30,439 nt of DNA, from assembly GCA_016721085.1 (NCBI GenBank), contig JADKJI010000061.1, positions 1 to 30,439 on the forward strand, in the 5' to 3' direction. Position 1 is the first letter of the stretch; each line of letters starts with the position of its first letter. The notes beneath the pieces were generated by a model, which saw nothing but the letters and a program-made list of their open reading frames with translations, ran no database searches and was not told the DNA's origin. This document shows positions 17,915 to 27,076 of this stretch, in pieces. The stretch comes from Chitinophagaceae bacterium (GTDB lineage: Bacteria; Bacteroidota; Bacteroidia; Chitinophagales; Chitinophagaceae). Position numbers and translations under genes: made by a program.

Positions 17915-17946
17915 TATTCGTCGAAAAGAGAAGTTTATTCGTCGAA
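17915..17946 (+). promoter_or_regulatory. Two direct repeats phased at 21 bp, likely operator
   Basis: TATTCGTCGAA occurs exactly at 17915-17925 and again at 17936-17946, a start-to-start distance of 21 bp, two turns of the helix. This geometry is typical of LytTR-type response regulators, which bind two short direct repeats on one face of DNA. It lies about 140 bp upstream of the membrane-protein start at 18083 in non-repeat sequence. The binding protein is inferred, not shown. TATTCGTCG also begins a module in the repeat tracts, so a repeat origin is possible. Confidence 0.5.
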
Positions 17947-18082
17947 GTCCTTGAAACGTATCACTTTAAAAGTCATTGAATTAGCAATTTTTCCAATTAT
18001 AAGGCTATTTTTTATAACACTATTTTCCCCCGATCCCCGTTTATAGAATAGTTACTTATCCGTATAACCCTAATCCCAACCC

Positions 18083-18493
18083 GTGAAACAATTCGAGTAC
18101 GTCTATTTCACTATCTACCACTATTACAGTAGGCAAAGCTATTTCCCCGATAGTCTTACAGTAAGACTAAAATCTATGTATCTCCTTGCCTTATCTGTTG
18201 CTGGTTGGATACTCTGTTTACAATTATTCTTCTTGCGGTTTGTGAAAAATGCCTGGTTTACCTCGCAACAAACAGCCATGTTATTTGCATTGACAATCTA
18301 CACTGGTATCACCTTCTTTTTCTATTATCATTTTATTCAGAAGCAGGTTGATCAGAAGATCTATAACAAATACGAAAGTTCCTGGAATAATAATCCGAAT
18401 AAGCAAAGAGATTTGTTCATCGCTGTTACAGCAGCAGCAACTCCATATCTGGTAATATTGCTTATTAAGATATTTTTCCCAAGAGCGAATTAA
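18083..18493 (+). CDS. Small membrane protein of unknown function
   Basis: A 136-residue protein from a GTG start at 18083. It has three predicted membrane helices: about 32-52 (YLLALSVAGWILCLQLFFL), 64-84 (AMLFALTIYTGITFFFYYHF) and 112-131 (FIAVTAAATPYLVILLIKIFF). A polar stretch QKQVDQKIYNKYESSWNN lies between the second and third. I recognise no family. No earlier ATG is in frame near the signal. The frame is intact and the gene stands alone, with the 21-bp-phased direct repeats upstream and a repeat region downstream. The opposite-strand frame 18281-18529 is a shadow. Confidence 0.68.
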   Translation: MKQFEYVYFTIYHYYSRQSYFPDSLTVRLKSMYLLALSVAGWILCLQLFFLRFVKNAWFTSQQTAMLFALTIYTGITFFFYYHFIQKQVDQKIYNKYESSWNNNPNKQRDLFIAVTAAATPYLVILLIKIFFPRAN

Positions 18494-18519
18494 TAACTCA
18501 TTTTTTACCAGAGTAGCGC

Positions 18520-18716
18520 GGATATGCATGTTGAAACCTCTGCGTACTCAGCGCCTCTGCGTGAAAAATATTATAAAATAAGATTAAATTAACCGCGGAG
18601 ACGCAGAGACGCAGGGATTACACCCAGTGATTCTGCGTCTTTTTATTTAGCAAACCATCCATCCATCTGCGCCTTCTCCGTAATCCGCGGTAGTAATATT
18701 TCCCAACAACTGTACT
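18520..18716. repeat. Hairpin module and diverged first array unit
   Basis: CTCTGCGTACTCAGCGCCTCTGCGTG and CCGCGGAGACGCAGAGACGCAGG form an inverted repeat around an AT-rich loop (about 18538-18617). What follows (to 18716) shares TCTCCGTAATCCGCGG and AATATTTCCC with the tandem array and looks like its diverged first unit. No gene is seen. Confidence 0.7.
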
Positions 18717-19158
18717 AACCGCCAAAACACAGGGATTATACCCAACGACTCTGCAGCATGTTGTTCGAAAACCGAATCCTTATCTGCGCTCTCCGTAATC
18801 CGCGGGAGTAATTTTCCACAACTGTACTAACCGCCAAAACACAAGGATTATACCCAACGACTCTCAGCATAATGTTCCGAACACGAATCCTTATCTGCGT
18901 CCTCTCCGTAATCCGCGGGAGTAATATTTCCCTACAACTCTACTAACCGCCAAAACACAGGAATTATACCCAACGACTCTGCAGCATATTGTTCGAAAAC
19001 CGAATCCTTATCTGCGTCCTCTCCGTAATCCGCGGGAGTAATATTTCCCTACAATTGTACTAACCGCCAAAACACAGGGATTTTACCCAGCGGCTCTGCA
19101 GCATATTGTTCGAAAAAACGAGTCCTTATCTGCGTCCTCTCCGTAATCCGCGGGAATA
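18717..19158 (+). repeat. Tandem array of ~115-bp units
   Basis: Four units start with AACCGCCAAAACACA at 18717, 18829, 18945 and 19062 (spacings 112, 116, 117); the last is cut at CGCGGGAATA. Each unit holds GGGATTATACCCAACGACTC, CAGCATATTGTTCGAAAACC, GAATCCTTATCTGCG, CTCTCCGTAATCCGCGGGAG and AATATTTCCC. Units differ by a few small indels. There are no variable spacers, so it is not a CRISPR. It lies between the membrane-protein gene and the DUF3365 gene. Confidence 0.9.
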
Positions 19159-19173
19159 AAAAGCCTCCACATC

Positions 19174-19189
19174 TGTAACAATTGTTACA
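19174..19189. promoter_or_regulatory. Perfect 16-bp palindrome, likely operator
   Basis: TGTAACAATTGTTACA is a perfect palindrome about 85 bp upstream of the GTG start at 19275. The spacing of its TGTAAC/GTTACA halves is like sites bound by CRP/FNR-type dimers, but the regulator is not identified. A Bacteroidota -7-like box, TAAATTTG, follows at 19212-19219. Confidence 0.55.
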
Positions 19190-19211
19190 ATACTCCATCC
19201 TACACTTATCG

Positions 19212-19219
19212 TAAATTTG
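19212..19219 (+). promoter_or_regulatory. Possible -7 promoter box (TAnnTTTG)
   Basis: TAAATTTG matches the Bacteroidota -7 consensus TAnnTTTG exactly. A matching -33 TTTG at the usual distance is not seen; the closest TTG is about 27 bases upstream within the palindrome. It would place the transcript start about 50 bases before the DUF3365 gene. Confidence 0.4.
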
Positions 19220-19274
19220 TTGACTACCCAGAATATCAGATAGAACATATCCTAATTCTTATAAATCTTCTTAA

Positions 19275-19887
19275 GTGAACAAATCTCTCATATCAATACT
19301 AATCGCAACCTTTTTTGTATCAACAGTAATAATTTCATGCAAAGAACCATCAGCGGGCAAAGATGTTACTAAAACAAATGAAAGTGACACCACCAATTAT
19401 TTGCTGAAAGGAAAAGTGATCGCTACCGAAACACAAAAAAAATTGGCAAAAACCTTACAGAAGCCATCACAAAAGGAGGAACCGAATATGCAATCCAATT
19501 CTGTAATATCCAGGCCCTCCCTCTTACTGACAGTATGGCTAAACAACTAAATGCCAATATCAAAAGAGTTTCTGATCAACCCAGAAACATCAACAATAGT
19601 GCTAATGAAAAGAAATGGCCTACATACAATCAATAAAAAGTGCCATTGAAAAAGGAGAAACAGCAAATCCCCAAGTAACCTCTTCAGATAATGAAGTCAT
19701 CGGATACTACCCAATTATCACAAACAGCTTATGTCTTCAATGTCATGGCAACAAGAATACAGATATCACAAAAGAAAGTCAGAATAAAATAGCATCCCTA
19801 TACCCTTCTGACAAAGCAACAGGCTATTCCATCAATCAGCTTAGAGGTATATGGGTTATAAATATGAAAAAGGTTTCTAAAAACTAA
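19275..19887 (+). pseudogene. DUF3365 (Tll0287-like) c-type heme lipoprotein, frameshifted
   Basis: This would be an envelope heme protein of about 205 residues. A GTG start gives a lipoprotein signal with VIISC (Cys22). Reading on through a break near 19460 gives EAITKGGTEYAIQFCNIQALPLTD, and through another near 19610 gives MAYIQSIKSAIEKGE. The last part carries the single heme-binding motif CLQCH and ends GIWVINMKK. This layout (Cys in FCNxxA, then a late CxxCH) fits DUF3365, a family of heme sensors or c-type cytochromes. Its role here is unknown. The DUF2202 gene starts 48 bases downstream, so they probably share a transcript. Both breaks are single-base losses. Confidence 0.82.
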
Positions 19888-19935
19888 AATTACTATTTGA
19901 CAAGAAAATAGCTTGCTCACAAAAATCTCCGCAAT

Positions 19936-20539
19936 ATGAAAAAGACATTATTATTTATAGCACTATCTATCAGCACCATTATTTCAGTGGCTCAACAAAC
20001 ACCAACAATATCTGCCAAAGAATCTGATGCCATTCTTTACATGCGTGAAGAAGAAAAGCTGGCGAGAGATGTGTATGAATTCCTTTATGCAAAATACAAT
20101 GTGAACCCATTCGGAAACATTCGGTTTAGCGAGCAAACACATATGGACAGAATGAAAACACTCATCAGCAACTACAACCTGGTAGACCCCGTTGAAAAAA
20201 ATGGAGACCAACCCGGTGTTTTGTAAATCCGATAATGCAAAATTATTACAATGAATTATCCGCTGCAGGAAATCCCTCGCTCACCGAAGCATTAAAAGTT
20301 GGAGCAAAATAGAAGAGCTTGATATAAAAGACCTGGAGGACAGAAAAACTCACCAAACAAACAGATATACTAATTGCTTTCGATTTTCTTATCATGGCAT
20401 CCGAAAACCATCTCAGGGCTTTTGTCCGCCGCCTTAGATGCAAGGCATCACTTCACGAGCCTATTATCTTTCAAAAGAAGCTTTTGATAAAATAATAGCA
20501 TCAGACAATAGCATCCAGGAGGAACTAAGATATCCTTGA
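19936..20539 (+). pseudogene. DUF2202 ferritin-like protein, exported, frameshifted
   Basis: The ATG at 19936 gives a signal peptide (MKKTLLFIALSISTIISVAQQ). The mature part opens with ILYMREEEKLARDVYEFLY and SEQTHMDRMKTLISNYNLVDP, the hallmark of DUF2202, a ferritin-like four-helix family in which the Glu and His residues may bind metal. After the frame stops at 20226 the sense continues in other frames: NPIMQNYYNELSAAGNPSLTEAL, LTKQTDILIAFDFLIMASENHLRAF and YYLSKEAFDKIIASDNSIQ, ending at the TGA at 20537-20539. At least four single-base breaks are needed. It lies just after the heme protein, hinting at a shared redox or metal role (inference). Confidence 0.82.
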
Positions 20540-20777
20540 TCTTTCCATCTATATACTTATCCATACTATCTTCGAAACAAACTAAATACTCAGAGTATAG
20601 AGTTATTAGTAACCTTCTTACCTCCCATCTGCGGCCATCCCGAAACCACGGGAAAAGCTTACCAACAACAACAACAACCGTAACTTGTTCCGCTTATTAC
20701 CAATGAAACGCAAAGATTCAGCGAGGGATGATTTTCGTCTCTGCTGTTATTAATAATTAATACCATAAATTTAGGAT

Positions 20778-21426
20778 ATGATAAAAACCGCCTTATCTAT
20801 CCTAACCATTATAGTTCTTCTTCCCTTCTCTGCATCTTTCGCCCAGAAAATCGATAAACAAAAACAAGACAGCCTCCATCAAGGCAAAATAAAAATGGAT
20901 GTAGATTTCATTAATCCAATTCCATCGGATAAAATTGCAGATATAGGAACCGGAGCAGGTTACAGTCTAATCCCTATCGCCAATAATTGCCCAGAATGCA
21001 AATTCGCTGTAGAAGATATCGATAGCACCACTTGTAACCCTCCTAACTTACTGAAAAAAATAAAAAAAGCGGCAACCTTACATCTATCAACAATTTCACA
21101 TTCTATTATGGCACTGAAAAAGAACTCCCCTTGCCTTCAGCCACATACAATAAAATCCTGATTTTTGATGTAGTCCATGAGCTGACTTACAAAAAGAAAT
21201 TTGCAGATTGTAAAAGAATCCTCACTCCCTCCGGCTCAATTTTCATTGAAGAGATATTAGTACATAAGCCCGTAAAAAAAGACAAAGCTTGCAATTACCC
21301 ATTCTTCACTGAAGAAGAATTCAAAAAAGTATTATCCGACAATGGACTCTCAATAAAGAGGGAACAAATTTCACTCGATTCCGGAACAATAAATACATAA
21401 AACTCTTCGAATGCACTATTCTATGA
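20778..21426 (+). pseudogene. Exported SAM-dependent methyltransferase, frameshifted
   Basis: About 215 residues when frames are joined. The start MIKTALSILTIIVLLPFSASFAQ is a clear signal peptide, unusual for an enzyme that needs cytoplasmic SAM. The class I methyltransferase motif I is seen as KIADIGTGAGYSLIPIA. A break near 21070 leads to YGTEKELPLPSATYNKILIFDVVHEL (motif IV region) and RILTPSGSIFIEE (post-motif strand). A last break near 21385 gives NKYIKLFECTIL and the stop at 21424-21426. The start, motif I and the strand order fit the family; the substrate is unknown. About 240 bp separate it from DUF2202. Confidence 0.72.
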
Positions 21427-21491
21427 ATTAAGAACACTCAATTCCCAAATCCGCGCCATCTCCGAAATCTGCGGGAAAAGCTACTAGAATA

Positions 21492-21551
21492 TTTTTTACC
21501 GCTGAGACGCGGAGACGCCGAGGATCCCTCCGTGCCTCAGCGGTAAAAAAA
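21492..21551. repeat. Inverted-repeat hairpin module
   Basis: TTTTTTACCGCTGAGACGCGGAG and CTCCGTGCCTCAGCGGTAAAAAA pair with two mismatches around GACGCCGAGGATCC-type sequence. It lies between the methyltransferase gene and the GH3 gene. It has T before and A after the stem, the reverse of an intrinsic terminator on either strand. Confidence 0.8.
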
Positions 21552-21642
21552 TTATACTAATAGATAATTTTAGATTTTAGTAATTCATATACCCCTCCCT
21601 TATTTCATCTAAATTAGCACCTCATTCAATCCCCAGTGATTT

Positions 21643-24040
21643 ATGAAAAAGCATCATTACCTCATCTGCTTATTATCTATTATAACATTACCATCCAATA
21701 CCCAATCGCAAACGAGTAATAAAACCATTTATCATACTTCCTATATCGACTTCAACAAGAACGGCAAAATGGATCCCTACGAAAATCCAGCACTGCCTAC
21801 TCAGGTTCGTCTCAATAACCTGATTTCCCAAATGACCCTCGAAGAAAAAGCCGGACAACTCCTCACTCCCTTCGGATGGCCCATGTATGTCCGCAATGGA
21901 GATAATGTGGAACTGACCGATAAATTCAAATCAGATCTTTCACAAAAACATATTGGATCTCTATGGGGCTTTCTCCGCGCCGACCCATGGACAGAACGCA
22001 CTTTAAAAACAGGATTCAATCCCACGATGGCTGTAAGCAACTAACCTCCAGCATTATGCAATCGAAAATAGCCGATTGGGCATCCACTATTCCTCGCAGA
22101 AGAAGCACCTCATGGCCATATGGCTATTGGCGCTACCGTATTCCCAACCTCCATAGGACTTTCCTCTACCTGGAATCCTGCCCTGATTCAAGAAATGGGC
22201 AAAGCAATTGCAAAAGAAGTCAGATACCAGGGTGCCCATATAGCCTATGGCCCCGTATTGGATATTGCGAGGGAAGCACGCTGGTCGAGGGTGGAAGAAT
22301 GCTTTGGAGAAGACCCCTACCTCACTTCCCAATTCGGCGTAGCTTTTGTGAAAGGATTGCAGGGAACAAGTATTCGCTCAGGAGAAAATGTAATAGCTAC
22401 ACTAAAACATATGGCGGGTCATGGTGTACCCCAAGGCGGACATAATGCCGGCGCTGCCCACATGGGCGAATATGAATTGCAGGAAGTATATCTCCCTCCA
22501 TTCAAGAAAGCAGTAGCCGCTGGTGTATGGTCTGTCATGAGTTCTTATAATGAAGTCGATGGTATCCCTCTTCCGCTAACAAATATGTATTCACAGACCT
22601 TTTACGGAATAACTGGGGATTCAAAGGATTTGTAGTAAGTGATCTCTTTGCCATCAACGGACTCATCCAACACAATGTAGCAACCGATCTGAAGCAAGCC
22701 GCTTATAAGGCCATTACAGCCGGAATAGACGACGATTTGGTGGATCCGACTATTATGGCACCATTGTAGCACTCGTGAAATCTAAAGAGCTTCCTGTAGC
22801 GTGCTTGACCAAGCCGTTCGCCGTATAGTGGCCTTGAAATTTGAAATGGGATTATTCGATCATCCTTTCACAGATGAAAAACAAGCATCACCGACAATGA
22901 GTGGAAAGAACACCGAGCATTAGCCCGCAAAGTGGCTGATGAATCGATTGTTTTACTAAAGAACGAAAACAAAACCCTACCCCTTCAAAAAATATCCAAT
23001 CCATAGCAGTCATTGGACCTAATGCCAACAATGCCTATAACATGCTGGGCGATTATACTGCACCCCAGGCTGATGGTGCCGTAATAACCGTATTGGAAGG
23101 AATAAAAAACCATGTATCAACTCAAACCAAAGTAACCTATGCGAAAGGCTGCGGCATAAGAGACAGCAGTGAAAAAGGATTTGAAGAAGCCATCCGTGTT
23201 GCCAAAGAATCGGATGTCGTAGTCATGGTACTCGGCGGCTCCAGCGCCCGCGACTTCAAACAAGAGTATGAAAAGACAGGAGCTGCCAAAGTCTCCAGTG
23301 AAGAAGTAAGCGATATGGAAAGTGGTGAAGGCTACGATAGAGCAACATTAAACTTAATGGGCAAGCAGGAAAAACTTCTACAAGAAATATATAAGTTAGG
23401 AAAGCCGGTAGTACTTGTTCTAATCAAAGGTCGTCCTTTATTGATCAATTGGGCGGCTGCAAATATCCCCTCGATAATAGATGCCTGGTATCCTGGCATG
23501 GAAGGAGGCAATGCCATTGCAGATGTACTATTTGGAGATTATAATCCTGCAGGCCGCTTAAGTATATCTATACCCCGTTCCGTAGGACAGCTACCCGTAT
23601 ACTATAACGCCAAGCCCTACGCCAATGGGTCAAACTATATTGATGAAGTAGCGAGCCCCTTTATATAGTTTCGGATATGGGTTAAGTTATTCCTTTTTCA
23701 ATACAGCGACTTTATAGTTTCTCTCACCCATAGAAAAAGGAAAAACAAAGTCCTTGTGGAATGTACTAAAAAACACTGGCTCATTTAATGGAGATGAAGT
23801 AGTTCAATTGTATTTGCGTCAGAAAGGAACAAACGAACTACACCAATCAAAAGATTAATAGCCTTTGAACGCACAGCTCTTAAAGCAGGAGAATCAAAAG
23901 ATAAAATTTGAATTATCCGAATCAGACCTCTCCACCTATCAAGGTAACCAAAATGGAAAATGGAAAGCGGAAAATATATATTCATGATAGGAAAGGCATC
24001 GAATAATATTGTTCTTGAAAAGGAGATAAGTAGTAAGTAA
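21643..24040 (+). pseudogene. Glycoside hydrolase family 3 enzyme, heavily frameshifted
   Basis: An exported beta-glycosidase of about 790 residues when frames are joined. The start MKKHHYLICLLSIITLPSNTQS is a signal peptide. Recognisable GH3 parts in order: MTLEEKAGQLL; APHGHMAIGATVFPTSIGLSSTWNP; GPVLDIAREARWSRVEECFGEDPYL; the substrate-binding ATLKHMAGHG; the nucleophile Asp in GFVVSDLF (codon at 22641-22643); then the second domain (VIGPNANNAYNMLGDYTAP, GYDRATLNL, DAWYPGMEGGNAIADVLFGDYNPAGRL) and the start of a fibronectin-like domain (SFGYGLSYSFF). More than ten single-base breaks occur between 22030 and 24000. The final codons (ISSK and stop at 24038-24040) run into a TAAGTAGTAAGTAATAAG repeat string. 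It could be a beta-glucosidase or xylosidase; substrate unproven. Confidence 0.9.
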
Positions 24041-24180
24041 TAAGTTGTAGGTTATAAGTCAGCCTTTGAAATTTTAAGAAGCCCATAATAAATTCATGCC
24101 CGAATAGTGTATTTTTTTCACCCGCAGACGCGAGACGCAGAGGAATACACCCCTGCGTCTCTGCGTCTCTGCGGTAAATG
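24030..24180 (+). repeat. Repeat tract with hairpin
   Basis: The tract begins at the GH3 stop with AAGTAATAAGTTGTAGG and AAGTCAGCCTTTGAA modules. A hairpin follows: CCCGCAGACGCGAGACGCAG at 24121 pairs with CTGCGTCTCTGCGTCTCTGC ending at 24173. About 110 bases of unique sequence then precede the next gene. Confidence 0.85.
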
Positions 24181-24288
24181 TCCATTTATATTCAATCTCC
24201 TAATCAATTAAATCATTTTAATCCGAGTAAAAAACCTCCCACCTTCCCGGTTATTATTCAATACATTCGTACTACAACCACTCCAACC

Positions 24289-25363
24289 ATGAAACCAATA
24301 TATCTGCTTTCTTACTTATAACAATAATACCAACTCTCCCTTCAGTCAAAAACATCCCGTAAGAGTAGGTGTAGTAGGACTCACTCATTCACACGTTCAT
24401 TGGATATTAAGCCGCTCCCGCAGATGACATGATCATGGCAAGACAAGTAGAACCTAATAAGGATTTACCCCAACATACAAAAACAACATGGCCTCCATGG
24501 AACTGGTATATAATACCATGCAGGAAATGATCGTCAAACAAAACCAGAAGCTGTAATGGCTTTCGGAACGATTTCCATGATCATTTAAGTATAGTTGAAA
24601 CCTGTGCACCACTACGTACATGCAAGGTTGAAAAACCATTGGCGGTATCACTTGAGCATGCAAAGAAGATGGAAGCATTGGCGAAAAAGCATCATATCCA
24701 TTTATTGACCAATTACGAAACCAGTTGGTACCCAACAGTGAAAAATCATATGACCTGTTACAAAAGATAGTATCGGGCCCTAACCCAAATGGTTATCAAG
24801 GATGGACATCGGGGGCCAAAAGGATTAATGTAAACAAAGAGTTTTTGACTGGCCTACCGACCCGATTTAGATGGTGGTGGTCGCAATTACTTTGATTTTG
24901 GATGTTACGGACCAACATAGCACCTGGTTCAATAAAGGAGAAAGACCCCTTTCGTAACTTGCTGTTACACAACAATTACAAAAAGAAAACAATCCGAAAA
25001 GTGGATGATGAAGCTACTATTAGTACTCTACAAAAATCAAAAGCCACTATACAAGCTTCCTGGAACTGGCCTATTGGATGAAAAAGATATGGAAGTATAC
25101 GGAACTACCGGAGCCATCTTCGCCGATAACCGAAACTCCATGCGGTAAGGAAAGCAGGGCTGATGCTTCACTGAAACAAATGAAACTGGAAAGATCGTAA
25201 TTCCGTATACCAGATCCCTTCTCCCTCTTTGCAGTCATCAGGAAATGAATAGACCCTGCCTCCTTTCCGACCTCTATTCTCTGAAGACAATAACAGTCAT
25301 TGTTAAAATTCATGAAGCAGCAAAAACTTCATAAAACAGGGGGTAACCGTGAAGCTGAAATGA
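24289..25363 (+). pseudogene. Gfo/Idh/MocA-family oxidoreductase, exported, heavily frameshifted
   Basis: About 360 residues when frames are joined. The ATG at 24289 begins a hydrophobic lead (MKPIYLLSYL...) that looks like a broken signal peptide. The N-terminal Rossmann part is HPVRVGVVGLTHSHVHWIL, then MVGIVEPNKDL, VYNTMQEMIVKTKPEAVMAF, VEKPLAVSLEHAKKMEALAKKHHIHLLTNYETSWYPT (conserved EKP). The C-terminal part includes DFGCYGTNIATWF, GLLDEKDMEVYGTTGAIFADN and the end VTVKLK with a stop at 25361-25363. Many exported members act on sugars or glycosides, which fits the GH3 neighbour. At least ten single-base breaks are present. The stop TGA is the first part of a TGAAGTTGTAAGTTGTACG repeat string. 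Confidence 0.83.
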
Positions 25364-25503
25364 AGTTGTAAGTTGTACGTTTTACCTTTGATTAGGTAAG
25401 AGTCCGAAATCTAAAGCTTTCAATTAATTCATTTTCACCAGACAGAGACGCGGAGACGCAGGGATGTATTCCTAGCGTCCCTGCGCCTCTGCGGTGAAAA
25501 ACC
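25361..25503 (+). repeat. Repeat tract with hairpin
   Basis: AAGTTGTAAGTTGTACG starts in the stop of the preceding gene. A hairpin follows with outer arms TTTTCACC (25432) and GGTGAAAA (ending 25500) and inner arms CAGAGACGCGGAGACGCAGG and GCGTCCCTGCGCCTCTG. Confidence 0.85.
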
Positions 25504-25708
25504 ACACAAAAATCAAACTAATTACAATTATCAGTCTCTGGAACCTCTTGAACCTCTGTAACTAGTCACCTTCTTTGCTGACTACACTCATACTCACCTT
25601 CAAAAATTCTACCTTTACATTGACCGAAATCAATATCTATCAAAACGCCTATAACTTCCGGAAGATTTCCCTTAATGTCAGTTACAAAAACTGCACACAA
25701 ATCTACCA

Positions 25709-26789
25709 ATGCTCAAGATAGTATTAGCAGTATTCTATCCCCTGCCAGCCACTGATCCATTTATTGGGTTTCGCAAAAGCATTTCAATTTGCCGAATTGC
25801 AAGAACAATTGACACCCCCATTTCGAAACCTATGGGATTGATCTGGCACTAACAACTCTGGTATTCTCTTATGGCAATTGTCCTGGCTCTTTTTAAAAAA
25901 AAGTCAATGGACATACTTGCCCTCAACCACCATCTTATCTCAATTTCCGATTATTCTTAATTGGAAAGATAAGAATTCGGAACGATAGAAAACATTCTTA
26001 TTCTGATTTCACAAACTCTTGGCGGGGCAGTAGCCGTTTTGAAAATAAATATAAACAGGATGTAAAAACATCAATGTCACTAATTGACAAAAAAAAGCCC
26101 CGAATCCTGGGCTTACAAAGCTGATATTAAAATGTTACCGAACCTGTTCAACAACTATCTTAAATATGTTAGTATTAACACAACACAGGTATTTAATATG
26201 TGAAACTCAGAGGCGAAATGAGATAAAGGAAAAGAGTTTTTCGAATTTGAATCGGAATAATATAATTTCTTGAACGAACAAACCCGCCTGTTCTTCATGA
26301 AAGCAAAATGTTTGGCGAAAATTTAACGTACCGACTTTCCAGTAAATACTCAAAGACAAAAGCCCCAATGGACATCCGATCTCTTTGGACTATTTAAAAT
26401 AGTTTACCACGATGGCGAAGTAATGGATAAGGCTGAAACAGTAACAGTATTTAATGATATGTAAATCCTAAACCTGCCATTGGTTGATAAAAGAACAAAA
26501 TGGGAATTGTTGATAGTAATACTGTAAAGGCTCAAAAGAGTTCACTTTAATAAACTACAATATTCAATGCTTACTTTAATAAGCAGGGTCAACTGAACAA
26601 TTTATTTCAAAAGACAGGTCCATCAGTATCTGATATGAAACAATACCATTTTCAACTCCTATCAAGCAGTTACAAACAAACACGAGGCCTAGTATATTTC
26701 GAAAATGGGAACGGTTTGGCAAAGATGGACTTTTCTACCTATGGAAAATTTCATTTAGGGATATCGATATCAATGTAGAATCAGTATGA
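25709..26789 (+). pseudogene. DoxX-like/DUF6544 membrane protein, heavily frameshifted
   Basis: About 365 residues when frames are joined. The start ATG at 25709 gives MLKIVLAVF; then IHLLGFAKAFQFAELQEQLT, a hydrophobic stretch with LALFKKK, then LSQFPIILNWKD and KFGTIENILILIS (membrane part). The soluble part follows: SFENKYKQDVK-like, MLPNLFNNYLKYV, GEMRDKGKEFFEFESEQYNF, NEQTRLFFMKAKMFG, MDKAETVTVFNDMC, VDKRTKWE, ISDMKQYHFQLL and TYGKFHLRDIDINVESV with the stop at 26787-26789. These strings match my memory of the Bacteroidota DUF6544 family. Its function is unknown. At least fifteen single-base breaks are needed, the worst density so far. A TGAAGTTTTAAG repeat string begins in the stop codon. 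Confidence 0.75.
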
Positions 26790-26975
26790 AGTTTTAAGTG
26801 GTCTGATTTTCAAAACCCGTAACTCGCAACCCGAAACAAAACACCTTAAACCCATTCATTCTTTATTACCGCAGAGGCGCGAGGCGCAGGGATGTGTTCC
26901 TATGCGTCTCCACGCCTCTCTGCGGTTAAATGTATTGTATTTTTGCTCCTTTGCGTGAAAAAAAAACCTGCCCTA
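26785..26975 (+). repeat. Repeat tract with hairpin
   Basis: A short AAGTTTTAAGT module follows the stop. A hairpin formed by ATTACCGCAGAGGCGCGAGG (26865) and CGCCTCTCTGCGGTTAAAT (ending 26931) comes next, then CTCCTTTGCGTGAAAAAAAA. Confidence 0.82.
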
Positions 26976-27076
26976 CCCGGTAATCCCAACCATTTCCCCA
27001 CTAAACCGTATATACCTGACCTGGCTAATAGAACTTAAAACTTTAACTATAATTTACCCCCTCTAACTCAATAAAA

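Noticed and set aside
18717..19158. CRISPR array
   Set aside because: The units are about 115 bp and similar over their full length, with no variable spacers of constant size, and no cas gene is near.
20656..20676. CAACAACAAC string as a functional repeat
   Set aside because: Only a few trinucleotides long, in an intergenic gap, and not repeated elsewhere in the window.
21492..21551. Intrinsic (Rho-independent) terminators
   Set aside because: The stems here and at 29424 have T runs before and A runs after the stem on both strands, opposite to the U run after the stem that a terminator needs.
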